Position numbers and translations under genes: made by a program. From contig CALKXT010000030.1 in NCBI GenBank assembly GCA_938003685.1, forward strand, positions 1 to 64,000: DNA of 64,000 nucleotides, read 5' to 3'. Source of the stretch: an uncultured Sulfitobacter sp. Lineage in GTDB: Bacteria > Pseudomonadota > Alphaproteobacteria > Rhodobacterales > Rhodobacteraceae. This document shows positions 35,035 through 43,773 of the stretch, piece by piece. Below the pieces are notes generated by a model. That model did not search any database. It saw only the letters and a list, made by a program, of their open reading frames with translations, and was not told the origin of the DNA. Every line of letters begins with the position of its first letter. Position 1 is the first letter of the stretch.

Positions 35035-35307
35035 ATGATACGCTTTGCCATCATCATAACCCTATTGCCAATGACCTTGCCAACTGATGTAGCCGCACAG
35101 GGACGCAAGACGGTCGATTGTTATTGCACCGACCGCAATCACCAACGCATTGAACTGGGTGAAACGATTTGTTTACAAGTGGATGGACGCATGTTCATGG
35201 CGCAATGCCAGATGTCGCTAAACGTGCCGATGTGGCGCGAGGTGCAAACGGGTTGCCTGAGCAGCCAAGTGACGCCGCTGATGTCTAACATACCAATAGC
35301 GGGCTGA
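35035..35307 (+). CDS. Small secreted cysteine-rich protein (90 aa)
   Basis: A 90-residue protein with an N-terminal signal peptide (about 1-21, MIRFAIIITLLPMTLP...VAAQ). The mature 69 residues contain five cysteines (DCYCTD, TICLQ, AQCQM and TGCLS), so two disulfides and one free cysteine are possible in the periplasm. I do not know a named family; similar short proteins occur in Rhodobacteraceae. The promoter directly ahead predicts a leaderless transcript. The gene converges with the DUF1499 gene, and their stops are 2 bp apart. Confidence 0.7.
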   Translation: MIRFAIIITLLPMTLPTDVAAQGRKTVDCYCTDRNHQRIELGETICLQVDGRMFMAQCQMSLNVPMWREVQTGCLSSQVTPLMSNIPIAG

Positions 35308-35309
35308 CG

Positions 35310-35777
35310 CTATTTTAGGTCCGCACGCAGCACCCAGCCTTTAACACGCGCCTTATTGACACCAAAATCATAGCTGCCAAACCTCAAACGTGCAAAGATT
35401 TGAAGTGTCGATTTGCCTTCCAAAGGCAGCTGCGTCAAAGATACGGTTGTGTAATCCGGAAACCCCAGAACTGCGGAACGTGTCTCATAGGCAATCTGCC
35501 CTTGTCCAAGGCTGCCGGACACCACTCGCGTACGCGAGGTCGCTGTGACCACATTATGCAGCCGTTCCAATTCAGCCTTGCCATCCCCCTCAAACAGGAA
35601 CTGCGCTGTAAACTTGCCGGCACCTGCATATTCACCCGGTGCCAGTTTAGGGTACTTTACGGTCAACCAGCGGGCCTGGTCCACAGGGGCAAACCGAACA
35701 TAGGCCAATCCCGCGACAACGGCGATCAGTAAAAGAAACGCGATCCATCTCATCATCCGCATTTTCCGCCATTTCAT
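35310..35777 (-). CDS. DUF1499 family membrane-anchored protein
   Basis: A 155-residue protein with one N-terminal membrane segment (about 10-27) after a basic MKWRKMRMMRW start. The outer domain (about 30-155) resembles DUF1499, with an RTRVVSGSLGQGQIAYETRSAVLGFPDYTTVSL core and a FARLRFGSYDFGVNKARVKGWV end. Function is unknown. The ATG at 35777 is taken from the track; internal ATGs at codons 6, 8 or 9 are possible. It lies 28 bp downstream of the first ureohydrolase gene on the same strand and could be the last gene of that transcript. Confidence 0.7.
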   Translation of the reverse strand: MKWRKMRMMRWIAFLLLIAVVAGLAYVRFAPVDQARWLTVKYPKLAPGEYAGAGKFTAQFLFEGDGKAELERLHNVVTATSRTRVVSGSLGQGQIAYETRSAVLGFPDYTTVSLTQLPLEGKSTLQIFARLRFGSYDFGVNKARVKGWVLRADLK

Positions 35778-35805
35778 CTAGCTAAATAACCTCAAAAACG
35801 TGCCC

Positions 35806-36753
35806 TTAACGATACGCCACACCCGGAAGAACGCATAACATTTCATACAAGATATTTGCCCCCGTCAGTGCCGTGTTTCCAGACGTATCATAGGGTGGAG
35901 ACACTTCAACCAGATCACCACCAACGATGTTCAAACCTTTGAGAGCGCGGATCAATTCAAGTGCCTGTGGCGTGGTCAGCCCACCTATCTCAGGCGTGCC
36001 AGTGCCGGGCGCATAGGCCGGATCAAGGCTGTCGATGTCATAGGTCACATAGGTTGGTACATCACCAATATCGCGCCTGATCTCGGCCCCCAGCGTTGCA
36101 AGTGATTTGCCCCACAACTCATGCGCGGGAAATTGTTGGAACCCCCAATCGGCGGCTTCTGTGAAATCCTCGGCTGAGTATCCCGTACCTCGCAAACCAA
36201 TTTGATATGTTTTTGAAGGGTTTATCAGGCCTTCTTCATAGGCGCGGCGAAACACCGTGCCGTGGGTTTCACGTTCGCCAAACATGTCTTCATTCACATC
36301 GGCGTGGGCGTCCACATGTACCAATGCCAATGGGCCGTGTCGCTTTGCCATCGCCCGCAAGATTGGCAGGGTAATCGAATGATCACCACCAATCGCCAAA
36401 GGCATCGCGTCATAGTTTAAGATAGCATCGTAACTCTCTGATATAATTTTTAAACTCTCACTTAATGAGAACGTATTTATCGCCAAATCACCTATGTCCG
36501 CGACTTGCAAACTATCAAAGGGCGCGGCACCCGTTGCCAAATTATAAGGCCGCAACATCGCGCTTTCGCTGCGCACCTGTTTGGGGCCAAAGCGTGTGCC
36601 AGATCGCCACGATGTTCCGATATCCATCGGTATGCCCAACACCGCAACATCCAGCCCCTTCAACTCATTGGCAGAAGGCAGTCGCATAAAAGTATTTGGC
36701 CCAGAGAACCGCGCCAGATCATTGCCGCTGATGGGTTGGTTTTTAGTACTCAT
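35806..36753 (-). CDS. Agmatinase-family ureohydrolase, copy A
   Basis: A 315-residue binuclear manganese ureohydrolase (agmatinase/guanidinobutyrase/arginase superfamily). Metal-binding motifs are complete: GGDHSITLP, VHVDAHADVNEDM and YDIDSLDPAYAPGTGTPE. These enzymes cut a guanidino compound into urea and an amine. The exact substrate (agmatine, guanidinobutyrate, guanidinopropionate or other) cannot be read from motifs. It overlaps the second paralogue upstream by ATGA. The two share only the family core, so they probably act on different substrates or form a hetero-oligomer. Confidence 0.88.
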   Translation of the reverse strand: MSTKNQPISGNDLARFSGPNTFMRLPSANELKGLDVAVLGIPMDIGTSWRSGTRFGPKQVRSESAMLRPYNLATGAAPFDSLQVADIGDLAINTFSLSESLKIISESYDAILNYDAMPLAIGGDHSITLPILRAMAKRHGPLALVHVDAHADVNEDMFGERETHGTVFRRAYEEGLINPSKTYQIGLRGTGYSAEDFTEAADWGFQQFPAHELWGKSLATLGAEIRRDIGDVPTYVTYDIDSLDPAYAPGTGTPEIGGLTTPQALELIRALKGLNIVGGDLVEVSPPYDTSGNTALTGANILYEMLCVLPGVAYR

Positions 36754-37715
36754 GTGGTCCTCATCCGATGGCCAAGCAGGCTTAGAATTTCAGTCGCAAC
36801 ATGCGCGCCCGCTATGGCTGTCGCCCCTGTGGTGTCAAAGGGGGGTGATACCTCAACAATATCCCCCCCCATGATGTTGATGCCCGCGAGATCACGCAAC
36901 ATCGATGCGCATTGCGCAGATGTCAGACCACCCCAGACTGGCGTGCCCGTGCCCGGCGCATAAGCCGGGTCCAGCGCGTCAATATCAAACGTCAGATACG
37001 TTGGGTTGTTGCTCAAGATTGATTTGATCCGCTCGACTGTGGCAATCGGACCCTGTTCATGGACCTCACGCGCGTCAATAACGGTGACCCCCAGCGTATC
37101 CTCGTTTGTGGTTCTAATCCCCACTTGAACAGAAGTTTTTGGGTCAACAATCCCCGATTTCACAGCCTTATAAAACATCGTGCCGTGATCGATCCGGTCC
37201 ATATCATCATCCGGCCATGTGTCCGTGTGTGCATCAAATTGAAGCAAGCTGATCGGGCCGTATTTTTCTGCATATGCCTTAAGAATTGGGAAAGTGATGT
37301 AATGATCGCCCCCCAGTACAACGCTGGCGACGCCTGCATCCAAAATACCCTTGATATGCGCCTGCAACGCGGCCGGAAATTGGCTGACATGACCATAATC
37401 AAAGGCCAGATCGCCGTAATCCGCGATGGCGAACTCACTAAGCACATCAAAATCCCAACCGTACGGTGCATCGGGTGCCTGAAGCGCGCTGGCTTCTCGG
37501 ATTGCACGTGGTCCCAACCGTGTGCCGGGACGGTTAGTCACCGCTTGATCAAACGGCACACCCGTTACGGCAATGTCGACGCCGGTCAAATCCTTGGTGT
37601 ATTTTCGGCGCAAAAATGATGTTGCACCACCAAAAGTCAGCTCAAAACTTGGCCCCTTCAGATCATTACGGGTGAAGGCCATATCGATTTGTTTTGATGC
37701 ATCTTCTAAGGCCAT
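36750..37715 (-). CDS. Agmatinase-family ureohydrolase, copy B
   Basis: A 321-residue paralogue of the next gene. Metal-binding motifs are GGDHYITFP, LQFDAHTDTWPDDD and FDIDALDPAYAPGTGTPVWGGLT; all metal ligands are kept, and only the residue after GGDH differs (Tyr instead of Ser in copy A). It carries a longer N-terminal extension (MALEDASKQIDMAFTRNDLKG) than copy A. The start overlaps the stop of the M20 hydrolase gene upstream (TAATG). The tandem arrangement with a deacylase suggests degradation of an acylated or guanidinylated polyamine-type compound. Confidence 0.88.
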   Translation of the reverse strand: MALEDASKQIDMAFTRNDLKGPSFELTFGGATSFLRRKYTKDLTGVDIAVTGVPFDQAVTNRPGTRLGPRAIREASALQAPDAPYGWDFDVLSEFAIADYGDLAFDYGHVSQFPAALQAHIKGILDAGVASVVLGGDHYITFPILKAYAEKYGPISLLQFDAHTDTWPDDDMDRIDHGTMFYKAVKSGIVDPKTSVQVGIRTTNEDTLGVTVIDAREVHEQGPIATVERIKSILSNNPTYLTFDIDALDPAYAPGTGTPVWGGLTSAQCASMLRDLAGINIMGGDIVEVSPPFDTTGATAIAGAHVATEILSLLGHRMRTT

Positions 37716-38884
37716 TATTTACCCCCCAAAGGCTGTGCTTGTTCAACAATCCGCGCAAAGAATGACGCGCCTACAGGGGCGATGTCGTCGTTAAAGTTAT
37801 ATTCTGGATGGTGCAGACCCGCACTCGCGCCCTGCCCTAAGAACAGATAAGAACCGGGGCGTTTTTCCAACATATAACTGAAATCTTCTGCCCCCATTTC
37901 GCGCGTCTGATCTGCAATCACATGCGCATCCCCCGCAACATCTCGCGCAATATCTGCGGCAAACTCCGTCTTTGCATCATCGTTTATCGTTGCAGGAAAG
38001 CCCTCATCATATGTCAGTGTGGCCTCAACCCCGTAACTCGCTGCTTGGCCTGCCACGACCTCACCCATCCGTCGCTTTACCATGGCTTTGACGTCTTTTT
38101 CGAAGGTCCGCACTGTACCATTGAGATAGGCGGTATCGGGAATCACATTATCGGCAGAGCCCGTGTGGATTTGCGTCACCGACACAACCAAATCTTGCGT
38201 TGCCATGTGATTGCGACTGACGATGGTTTGGATCGCTTGCGCCATACCACATGCCGCCATAACCGGGTCGCGGGTTTCATGCGGCATTGCACCGTGCCCA
38301 CCTTTGCCCTGAATATGAATGTGAAATGTATCCACAGAGGCCATGATCGGGCCCGGTGTGGTGGAAAAACTGCCCTGTTCCAAATTTGGTAGATTGTGCA
38401 ACGCATAGACCTCTTTGATGTCAAAGCGTTCCATCATGCCCTCTTGAACCATGACCTCTGCACCGCCGCCCGTTTCCTCAGCTGGTTGAAAAATCAGCGC
38501 GACGCGGCCCGCAAAATTGCGTGTCTCAGCCAGGTATTTCGCCGCGCCCAACAGCATCGTCGTATGCCCGTCATGTCCACAAGCGTGCATCTTACCTTCA
38601 TGAGTGCTGGCATATTCCACGCCCGTCGCCTCAAGTATCGGCAATGCATCCATATCGGCGCGCAGGCCAATTGTGGGGCCATCGCCTTGTCCGTTGATGA
38701 TCGCCACCATGCCAGTAGTCGCCAAGCCCTCGTGCAGTTCATCAACGCCAAATTCGCGCAACCTCTCGGCGACAAAAGCCGCTGTCTTATGACATTCCAC
38801 ACCCAATTCCGGGATCGTATGCAGATGTTGACGCCATTCTTTCATTTCGGGCGCGAAAGCGGCAATGCGGTTCACAACGGGCAT
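37715..38884 (-). CDS. M20 family amidohydrolase (hippurate/IAA-amino acid hydrolase type)
   Basis: A 389-residue M20D-type metalloamidase that would release an amine from an N-acyl compound. Metal-binding blocks are MHACGHDGHTTMLLGAAKYL, FQPAEETGGGAEVM and the C-terminal MGAEDFSYMLEKRPGSYLFLGQG, and the dimerisation domain sits in between. The track ORF begins at 39061 in non-coding sequence; ATG 38884 has a good AGGAG at 8 bases and starts MPVVNRIAAFAPEMKEWRQ. It is the first gene of a three-gene run with the two ureohydrolases. Its 5' region faces mazG, so the two promoters share about 60 bp. Confidence 0.88.
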   Translation of the reverse strand: MPVVNRIAAFAPEMKEWRQHLHTIPELGVECHKTAAFVAERLREFGVDELHEGLATTGMVAIINGQGDGPTIGLRADMDALPILEATGVEYASTHEGKMHACGHDGHTTMLLGAAKYLAETRNFAGRVALIFQPAEETGGGAEVMVQEGMMERFDIKEVYALHNLPNLEQGSFSTTPGPIMASVDTFHIHIQGKGGHGAMPHETRDPVMAACGMAQAIQTIVSRNHMATQDLVVSVTQIHTGSADNVIPDTAYLNGTVRTFEKDVKAMVKRRMGEVVAGQAASYGVEATLTYDEGFPATINDDAKTEFAADIARDVAGDAHVIADQTREMGAEDFSYMLEKRPGSYLFLGQGASAGLHHPEYNFNDDIAPVGASFFARIVEQAQPLGGK

Positions 38885-38945
38885 GGGCTGGACTCCTGTC
38901 ATCATTCTTGTTGAGGTATCTGACACCAGACAGGACCCAGCCGCA

Positions 38946-39791
38946 ATGCCAGATACCGCCCAAAATGACGCCCTCATACATGACGCTGATGCGGGTATTG
39001 AACGCCTACTCGAAATCATGCGCCGCCTGCGCGACCCACAGAGTGGGTGTCCGTGGGACATTGAGCAGGATTTTCACAGCATCGCCCCTTACACGATTGA
39101 AGAAGCCTATGAGGTTGCTGACGCAATTGCCCGCAAGGATTGGCCCGAACTTGAGGGTGAATTGGGCGATTTGCTGCTGCAATCGGTCTATCATACCGCG
39201 ATGGGTGAAGAGGCTGGGCATTTTAGTTTTCAGTCTGTGGTCCGCAATATTTCCGATAAAATGGTCGCGCGCCACCCGCATGTCTTTGGCGATGAGAGCC
39301 GCGATAAATCCGCGGACCAACAGACCGCGGATTGGGAAGCGATCAAAGCGCAGGAACGTGCGGGCAAAGCCCAAGCCGGCGCATTAGACGGTGTTGCAAT
39401 TGGATTACCTGCTTTGCTGCGCGCACTGAAGCTGCAAAAACGTGCGGCAAGGGTTGGGTTTGATTGGCCCTCTACCACAGAAGTGATTGCCAAAATCACT
39501 GAGGAAGCAACAGAATTGGTAGAGGCACGCGACACCTTGACCCAAACCGAAGTCGAGGAAGAATTTGGCGATCTGATGTTTGTCATGGCCAATCTAGGCC
39601 GCCACCTTGGGCTTGACCCAGAGGCTGCCCTACGTGCGGCCAACGCCAAATTCACGCGGCGTTTTGAGGGCGTCGAGGCACGATTAGCAGAGATGGGCAA
39701 AACACCCACTGACAGTGATCTTGCAGAAATGGACAGGCTATGGGACGCGGTCAAAGCAGATGAGCGTGCGGCGAAAGCCTCCAACCCCTAG
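38946..39791 (+). CDS. mazG: Nucleoside triphosphate pyrophosphohydrolase MazG
   Basis: A 281-residue MazG with two tandem all-alpha NTP-pyrophosphohydrolase domains, which removes pyrophosphate from (d)NTPs and cleans damaged nucleotides. The first domain has CPWDIEQDFHSIAPYTIEEAYEVADAI and LEGELGDLLLQ; the second has KITEEATELVEARD and EEEFGDLMFVMANLGRHL. The EEXXE metal motifs are visible in both. The track ORF starts at 38865 inside the leader; ATG 38946 (MPDTAQND) is preferred. Confidence 0.93.
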   Translation: MPDTAQNDALIHDADAGIERLLEIMRRLRDPQSGCPWDIEQDFHSIAPYTIEEAYEVADAIARKDWPELEGELGDLLLQSVYHTAMGEEAGHFSFQSVVRNISDKMVARHPHVFGDESRDKSADQQTADWEAIKAQERAGKAQAGALDGVAIGLPALLRALKLQKRAARVGFDWPSTTEVIAKITEEATELVEARDTLTQTEVEEEFGDLMFVMANLGRHLGLDPEAALRAANAKFTRRFEGVEARLAEMGKTPTDSDLAEMDRLWDAVKADERAAKASNP

Positions 39792-39901
39792 CACTGGCAA
39801 GGCATCAATCCGCCGGATGCCTCAACACAAATGCGCCGCTCTCTTTTACTCCGTCATAACTTACCCTATTCCTTGAAAAGAAATACCAAAAGGACACAGC
39901 C

Positions 39902-40843
39902 ATGCCCCCCCGCAAGATCATTATCGACACAGACCCCGGCCAAGACGATGCAGTCGCGATCCTCTTGGCCTTGGCCTGCCCGGATGAGTTGGAAGTGTTG
40001 GGCCTGACGTGTGTTGCGGGCAACGTGCCGCTTGATCTGACATCCAAAAATGCGCGCATTGTGTGTGAGTTGGCGGGGCGGACTGACGTTAAGGTCTTTG
40101 CAGGGTGCGATCGTCCCTTGGGCCGTGAATTGGTGACTGCGGAACATGTGCACGGCAAAACTGGACTGGATGGCCCAAACTTGCCTGATCCGACTATGCC
40201 CCTTGCTGAAGGTCACGCGGTTGATTTTATAATCGAGCAACTGCGCGAATATGCCCCCGGCACCATCACTTTGTGCCCACTTGGCCCACTGACAAACATA
40301 GCAACCGCCTTACAAAAAGCACCAGACATTGCGCGTCGCGTCGCCAAAATCGTACTCATGGGCGGGGGCTATTTTGAAGGTGGTAACATCACACCAACGG
40401 CAGAGTTTAACATCTATGTCGATCCACAAGCCGCTGATATTGTGTTTAAATCAGGAATTCCTATTGTCGTCATGCCGCTGGATGTCACACACAAAGCGTT
40501 AGTGACCAAACCGCGTAATGATGCGTTTCGCGCGCTCAACACACCCGTTGGCATCGCTGTCGCGCAGATGACCGATTTCTTTGAACGCTTTGACAAAGAA
40601 AAATACGGCTCTGCCGGTGCGCCCCTTCATGATCCCTGCGTGACTGCCTATTTGCTCAAGCCTGAATTGTTCACAGGGCGCCACATCAACGTCGAGATTG
40701 AAGTCCAATCAGAACTGACCATGGGCATGACCGTCGCTGACTGGTGGGGCGTCACAGACAGGGAACCAAATGCGACCTTTATCGGTGACCTTGATGCGGA
40801 TGGTTTCTTTGATTTGCTCACCGAACGGCTTGGTCGTTTATGA
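39902..40843 (+). CDS. Inosine-uridine-type nucleoside hydrolase
   Basis: A 313-residue nucleoside hydrolase that cleaves N-glycosidic bonds of ribonucleosides for salvage. The calcium-binding DTDPGQDDAVAIL motif is at about residues 10-22. Later blocks are EHVHGKTGLDGPNLP, MGGGYFEGGNITPTAEFNIYVDPQAA and the C-terminal APLHDPCVTAYLL, which holds the last metal aspartate. Substrate class (pyrimidine or mixed) is not settled by motifs. It overlaps the GNAT gene by ATGA, and the GNAT gene is directly followed by selO. Confidence 0.93.
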   Translation: MPPRKIIIDTDPGQDDAVAILLALACPDELEVLGLTCVAGNVPLDLTSKNARIVCELAGRTDVKVFAGCDRPLGRELVTAEHVHGKTGLDGPNLPDPTMPLAEGHAVDFIIEQLREYAPGTITLCPLGPLTNIATALQKAPDIARRVAKIVLMGGGYFEGGNITPTAEFNIYVDPQAADIVFKSGIPIVVMPLDVTHKALVTKPRNDAFRALNTPVGIAVAQMTDFFERFDKEKYGSAGAPLHDPCVTAYLLKPELFTGRHINVEIEVQSELTMGMTVADWWGVTDREPNATFIGDLDADGFFDLLTERLGRL

Positions 40844-41289
40844 GCGCCGCCTTAACCCTTGGCGCACCAGATCATTTGGAAAAACTGGTCGCTCTGGTCA
40901 CTGCGTTTCACGCTGAAGCGGGTATTGAGATGTCAGACGAGGCCCGCCGCAACGGCGTTGCGCCCTTGCTTGATGGTATTCCACATGGCGCTGCTTATTT
41001 AATAGGCCCACCTCGTGCGCCGATCGGGTATATCGTGATCACTTTCGGATGGTCGGTGGAGTTTGGTGGGCTCGATGCCATCATCGATGAACTTTACATT
41101 CGCCCTGGCGTGCGTGGCCGTGGCATTGCGTCTGAGGCATTGATCGCCTTGCCACGCGCCCTCGCGGGTGGCGGTTTGCGCGCGATACATTTAGAAGTAG
41201 ATCGTACAAACGCGGCGGCAGTGAAACTTTACCGACGGGCCGGATTTAGAGAACGTGACCAATATATGTTCATGTCAAAGAGCCTCTGA
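40840..41289 (+). CDS. GNAT family N-acetyltransferase
   Basis: A 149-residue GNAT protein. The acetyl-CoA-binding motif is RPGVRGRGIASEALIALPRAL, and the C-terminal LEVDRTNAAAVKLYRRAGFRERDQYMFMSKSL matches the family end. The target is unknown. It sits between a nucleoside hydrolase (ATGA overlap upstream) and selO (its stop codon is directly followed by the selO ATG), so the three are likely one operon. Confidence 0.88.
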   Translation: MSAALTLGAPDHLEKLVALVTAFHAEAGIEMSDEARRNGVAPLLDGIPHGAAYLIGPPRAPIGYIVITFGWSVEFGGLDAIIDELYIRPGVRGRGIASEALIALPRALAGGGLRAIHLEVDRTNAAAVKLYRRAGFRERDQYMFMSKSL

Positions 41290-42699
41290 ATGCACATCCC
41301 ATTTGATAACAGCTATGCCGCCCTACCGGATGCATTTTATACCCGCCAAAATCCAACACCTGTAAAAGAGCCGCAGCTGATCGGTTTTAATGAAGATCTT
41401 GCACAGCTTTTGGGTATTGAGGTTGATGATTTGGAACAAGCCGCGCAAGTTTTTGCAGGCAACCTAGTTCCCGATAATGCTGCGCCTTTGGCGCAACTTT
41501 ATGCGGGCCACCAATTTGGCAATTACAATCCACAGCTTGGCGATGGGCGTGCGATCCTGCTGGGCGAAGTCATTGATACCAAAGGCACACGCCGCGACAT
41601 CCAGCTAAAGGGCTCTGGCCCCACGCCGTATTCCCGGATGGGTGATGGCCGCGCGTGGCTTGGCCCTGTGTTGCGCGAATATGTGGTCAGTGAGGCGATG
41701 CATGCGCTTGGTATTCCCACCACGCGCGCGCTGGCCGCTGTGACCACAGGAGAGCCAATTTTTCGCGAACAAGGCGCGCTACCAGGTGCGATTTTAACGC
41801 GCGTGGCACGCAGCCATTTACGTGTTGGCACCTTTCAGGTTTTTGCCCATCGCGGTGAGATAGAACACCTCAAGACCCTGACCCAATACGCCATTGACCG
41901 TCATTATCCCAATGCTGATGGCCCCATGGGCCTGTTGCGCGCGGTATGCGCAGCCCAAGCAGATTTGATCGCAGCATGGATGTCTGTGGGTTTTATCCAT
42001 GGCGTAATGAACACCGACAATTGCAGCATTGCGGGTGAAACCATCGATTACGGCCCTTGCGCCTTTATGGATGCGTTTCATTCTGGTCGCGTGTTTAGTT
42101 CAATAGACCAACAAGGCCGCTATGCCTTTGGCAATCAACCCAATATCGCGGTGTGGAACATGGCACAGCTGGCCACCAGCCTGTTGCAACAGATGGACGA
42201 AAAAGAAACCGCTGTTGAAGAGGCCACCGAAATTGTCCACGCCATGCCAACCCAGATTGAGGCCGCATGGCTGCGCCGTTTTGCACCAAAAGTCGGCATC
42301 TCTAACCCACAACCTGATGATGTAGAACTCATCGAAAATTTATTGAACCTTATGCAAGCGGATGGTGCCGATTTCACCAACACCTTCCGCGCATTGGCAA
42401 CATCTGATGTGCAGGACCAATTCACAGATCGCGCGGCAGTCAACGCTTGGGCGATGATCTGGAAACAGCGCATCGCGCATGAACCTGACCCGACCGCATG
42501 TATGAATACAGCAAACCCAGCGATCATCCCGCGCAATCACCGCATTGAACAGATAATTGACGCCGCGGTTGCAAATGACTTGGCCCCATTTGAGCGTCTG
42601 ACAAAAGCATTGTCACAACCGTTCAAAGAAACCGACGCAGAGCTGAACCGCCCCCCGACACAATCAGAAATCGTCCCGGCGACCTTTTGCGGCACCTGA
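41290..42699 (+). CDS. selO: Protein adenylyltransferase SelO (YdiU)
   Basis: A 469-residue pseudokinase-fold AMPylase, which transfers AMP to protein Ser/Thr/Tyr residues and is tied to oxidative stress responses. Conserved stretches are YAGHQFGNYNPQLGDGRAILLGEV, QLKGSGPTPYSRMGDGRAWLGPVLREY, and GFIHGVMNTDNCSIAGETIDYGPCAFMD. The protein ends TFCGT: the cysteine is third from the end, the position taken by selenocysteine in the animal protein. It follows the GNAT gene without a gap. Confidence 0.94.
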   Translation: MHIPFDNSYAALPDAFYTRQNPTPVKEPQLIGFNEDLAQLLGIEVDDLEQAAQVFAGNLVPDNAAPLAQLYAGHQFGNYNPQLGDGRAILLGEVIDTKGTRRDIQLKGSGPTPYSRMGDGRAWLGPVLREYVVSEAMHALGIPTTRALAAVTTGEPIFREQGALPGAILTRVARSHLRVGTFQVFAHRGEIEHLKTLTQYAIDRHYPNADGPMGLLRAVCAAQADLIAAWMSVGFIHGVMNTDNCSIAGETIDYGPCAFMDAFHSGRVFSSIDQQGRYAFGNQPNIAVWNMAQLATSLLQQMDEKETAVEEATEIVHAMPTQIEAAWLRRFAPKVGISNPQPDDVELIENLLNLMQADGADFTNTFRALATSDVQDQFTDRAAVNAWAMIWKQRIAHEPDPTACMNTANPAIIPRNHRIEQIIDAAVANDLAPFERLTKALSQPFKETDAELNRPPTQSEIVPATFCGT

Positions 42700-42743
42700 T
42701 TTCAAGAATCGTAAGACAATGTAAATGTTAAAACAATGTAGAT

Positions 42744-43634
42744 TCAGACCGTGCTTTTGGGTTTACGGTTGATCAGGTAAATCCCTGTTGCAACGAGTAC
42801 CAGCGCGCCCCAAACCGACAGCGCCACGTCCTCAGATAACAACAGCCAGCCTAAAATTACCGAAAACACCGGAGATAAAAAGCTAAACGACGCAACCGAA
42901 GACGCTGGATAGATTGTCATCAGCCAGAACCAAACCAAAAATCCAAGACTGGCGATGCCGATGATCTGAAACGCCAAGCCTGCCAAATGAATGGTCTGCA
43001 AATCCCGGATCAGCGGGCCAAACAATGGTGCTATCAGCAGTAATATCGGCGCAGAGACCGCAACTTGAAAAATCAATTGCTGCGCGGGTGGCACCTTGGC
43101 CAAGGGTGTGATCCGCACACACAGTACGATTCCTGCCCAGCAGAATGCCGACATCAGCGCCAACAAATCGCCTGTCCAACTCACCTGCCCGCCACTGCGA
43201 TCACTTAGCGCTACTGCAACGCCAGCCATCGCCAACACAAGCCCCACAATCTTCAGACCCGACAACCGTTCGCCCGGCAATACAAAATGCGCAATCAATG
43301 CCAACCAAACCGGCATCGAATAAAAAATAACTGAGGCACGGCTGACCGTTGTTATATCAAGCGCTGTAAAAAGACATGTGAATTCAAAGGCAAAGAGCAT
43401 TCCGGCAATAATACCTGCGCGCCACGCTTCACGCGGAACACTCAGGCTAATGCCACGCCAGCGCATCCAAATCAGCAGTACAACCACTGCCCCGGCAGAG
43501 CGTAATCCAGCCAAAAATACCGGATTAAAGCCGCCTGAGGTGACTTTGATCACCACCTGATTAAAGGCCAAATGCAAGGCAAAGGCGATCAAGGCCGTTG
43601 CGCCAAAAAGGTCCATATTTGCTTTGCGTTCCAT
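42744..43634 (-). CDS. EamA family (DMT) transporter
   Basis: A membrane protein of about 296 residues from the drug/metabolite transporter superfamily. Two EamA repeats give about ten membrane segments, for example AGLRSAGAVVVLLIWMRW and LKIVGLVLAMAGVAVAL in the first half and SFLSPVFSVILGWLLLSEDV in the second. The substrate is unknown. The track starts at a GTG at 43697; ATG 43634 (MERKANMDLFG) or ATG 43616 is likelier, with membrane segment 1 following. It is convergent with selO and unrelated to its neighbours. Confidence 0.88.
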   Translation of the reverse strand: MERKANMDLFGATALIAFALHLAFNQVVIKVTSGGFNPVFLAGLRSAGAVVVLLIWMRWRGISLSVPREAWRAGIIAGMLFAFEFTCLFTALDITTVSRASVIFYSMPVWLALIAHFVLPGERLSGLKIVGLVLAMAGVAVALSDRSGGQVSWTGDLLALMSAFCWAGIVLCVRITPLAKVPPAQQLIFQVAVSAPILLLIAPLFGPLIRDLQTIHLAGLAFQIIGIASLGFLVWFWLMTIYPASSVASFSFLSPVFSVILGWLLLSEDVALSVWGALVLVATGIYLINRKPKSTV

Positions 43635-43773
43635 GCCGATAACAGCGGGCGAACTGGACCTGATGTCAATGTGCAAATCCTCGCCTTGAGCCACCAATCG
43701 CTATTTTCCCCTCATCACACCCACAAAACATGCCAAGATAGGCGTTAAGTGATTCACATGGGGGAACAACACG

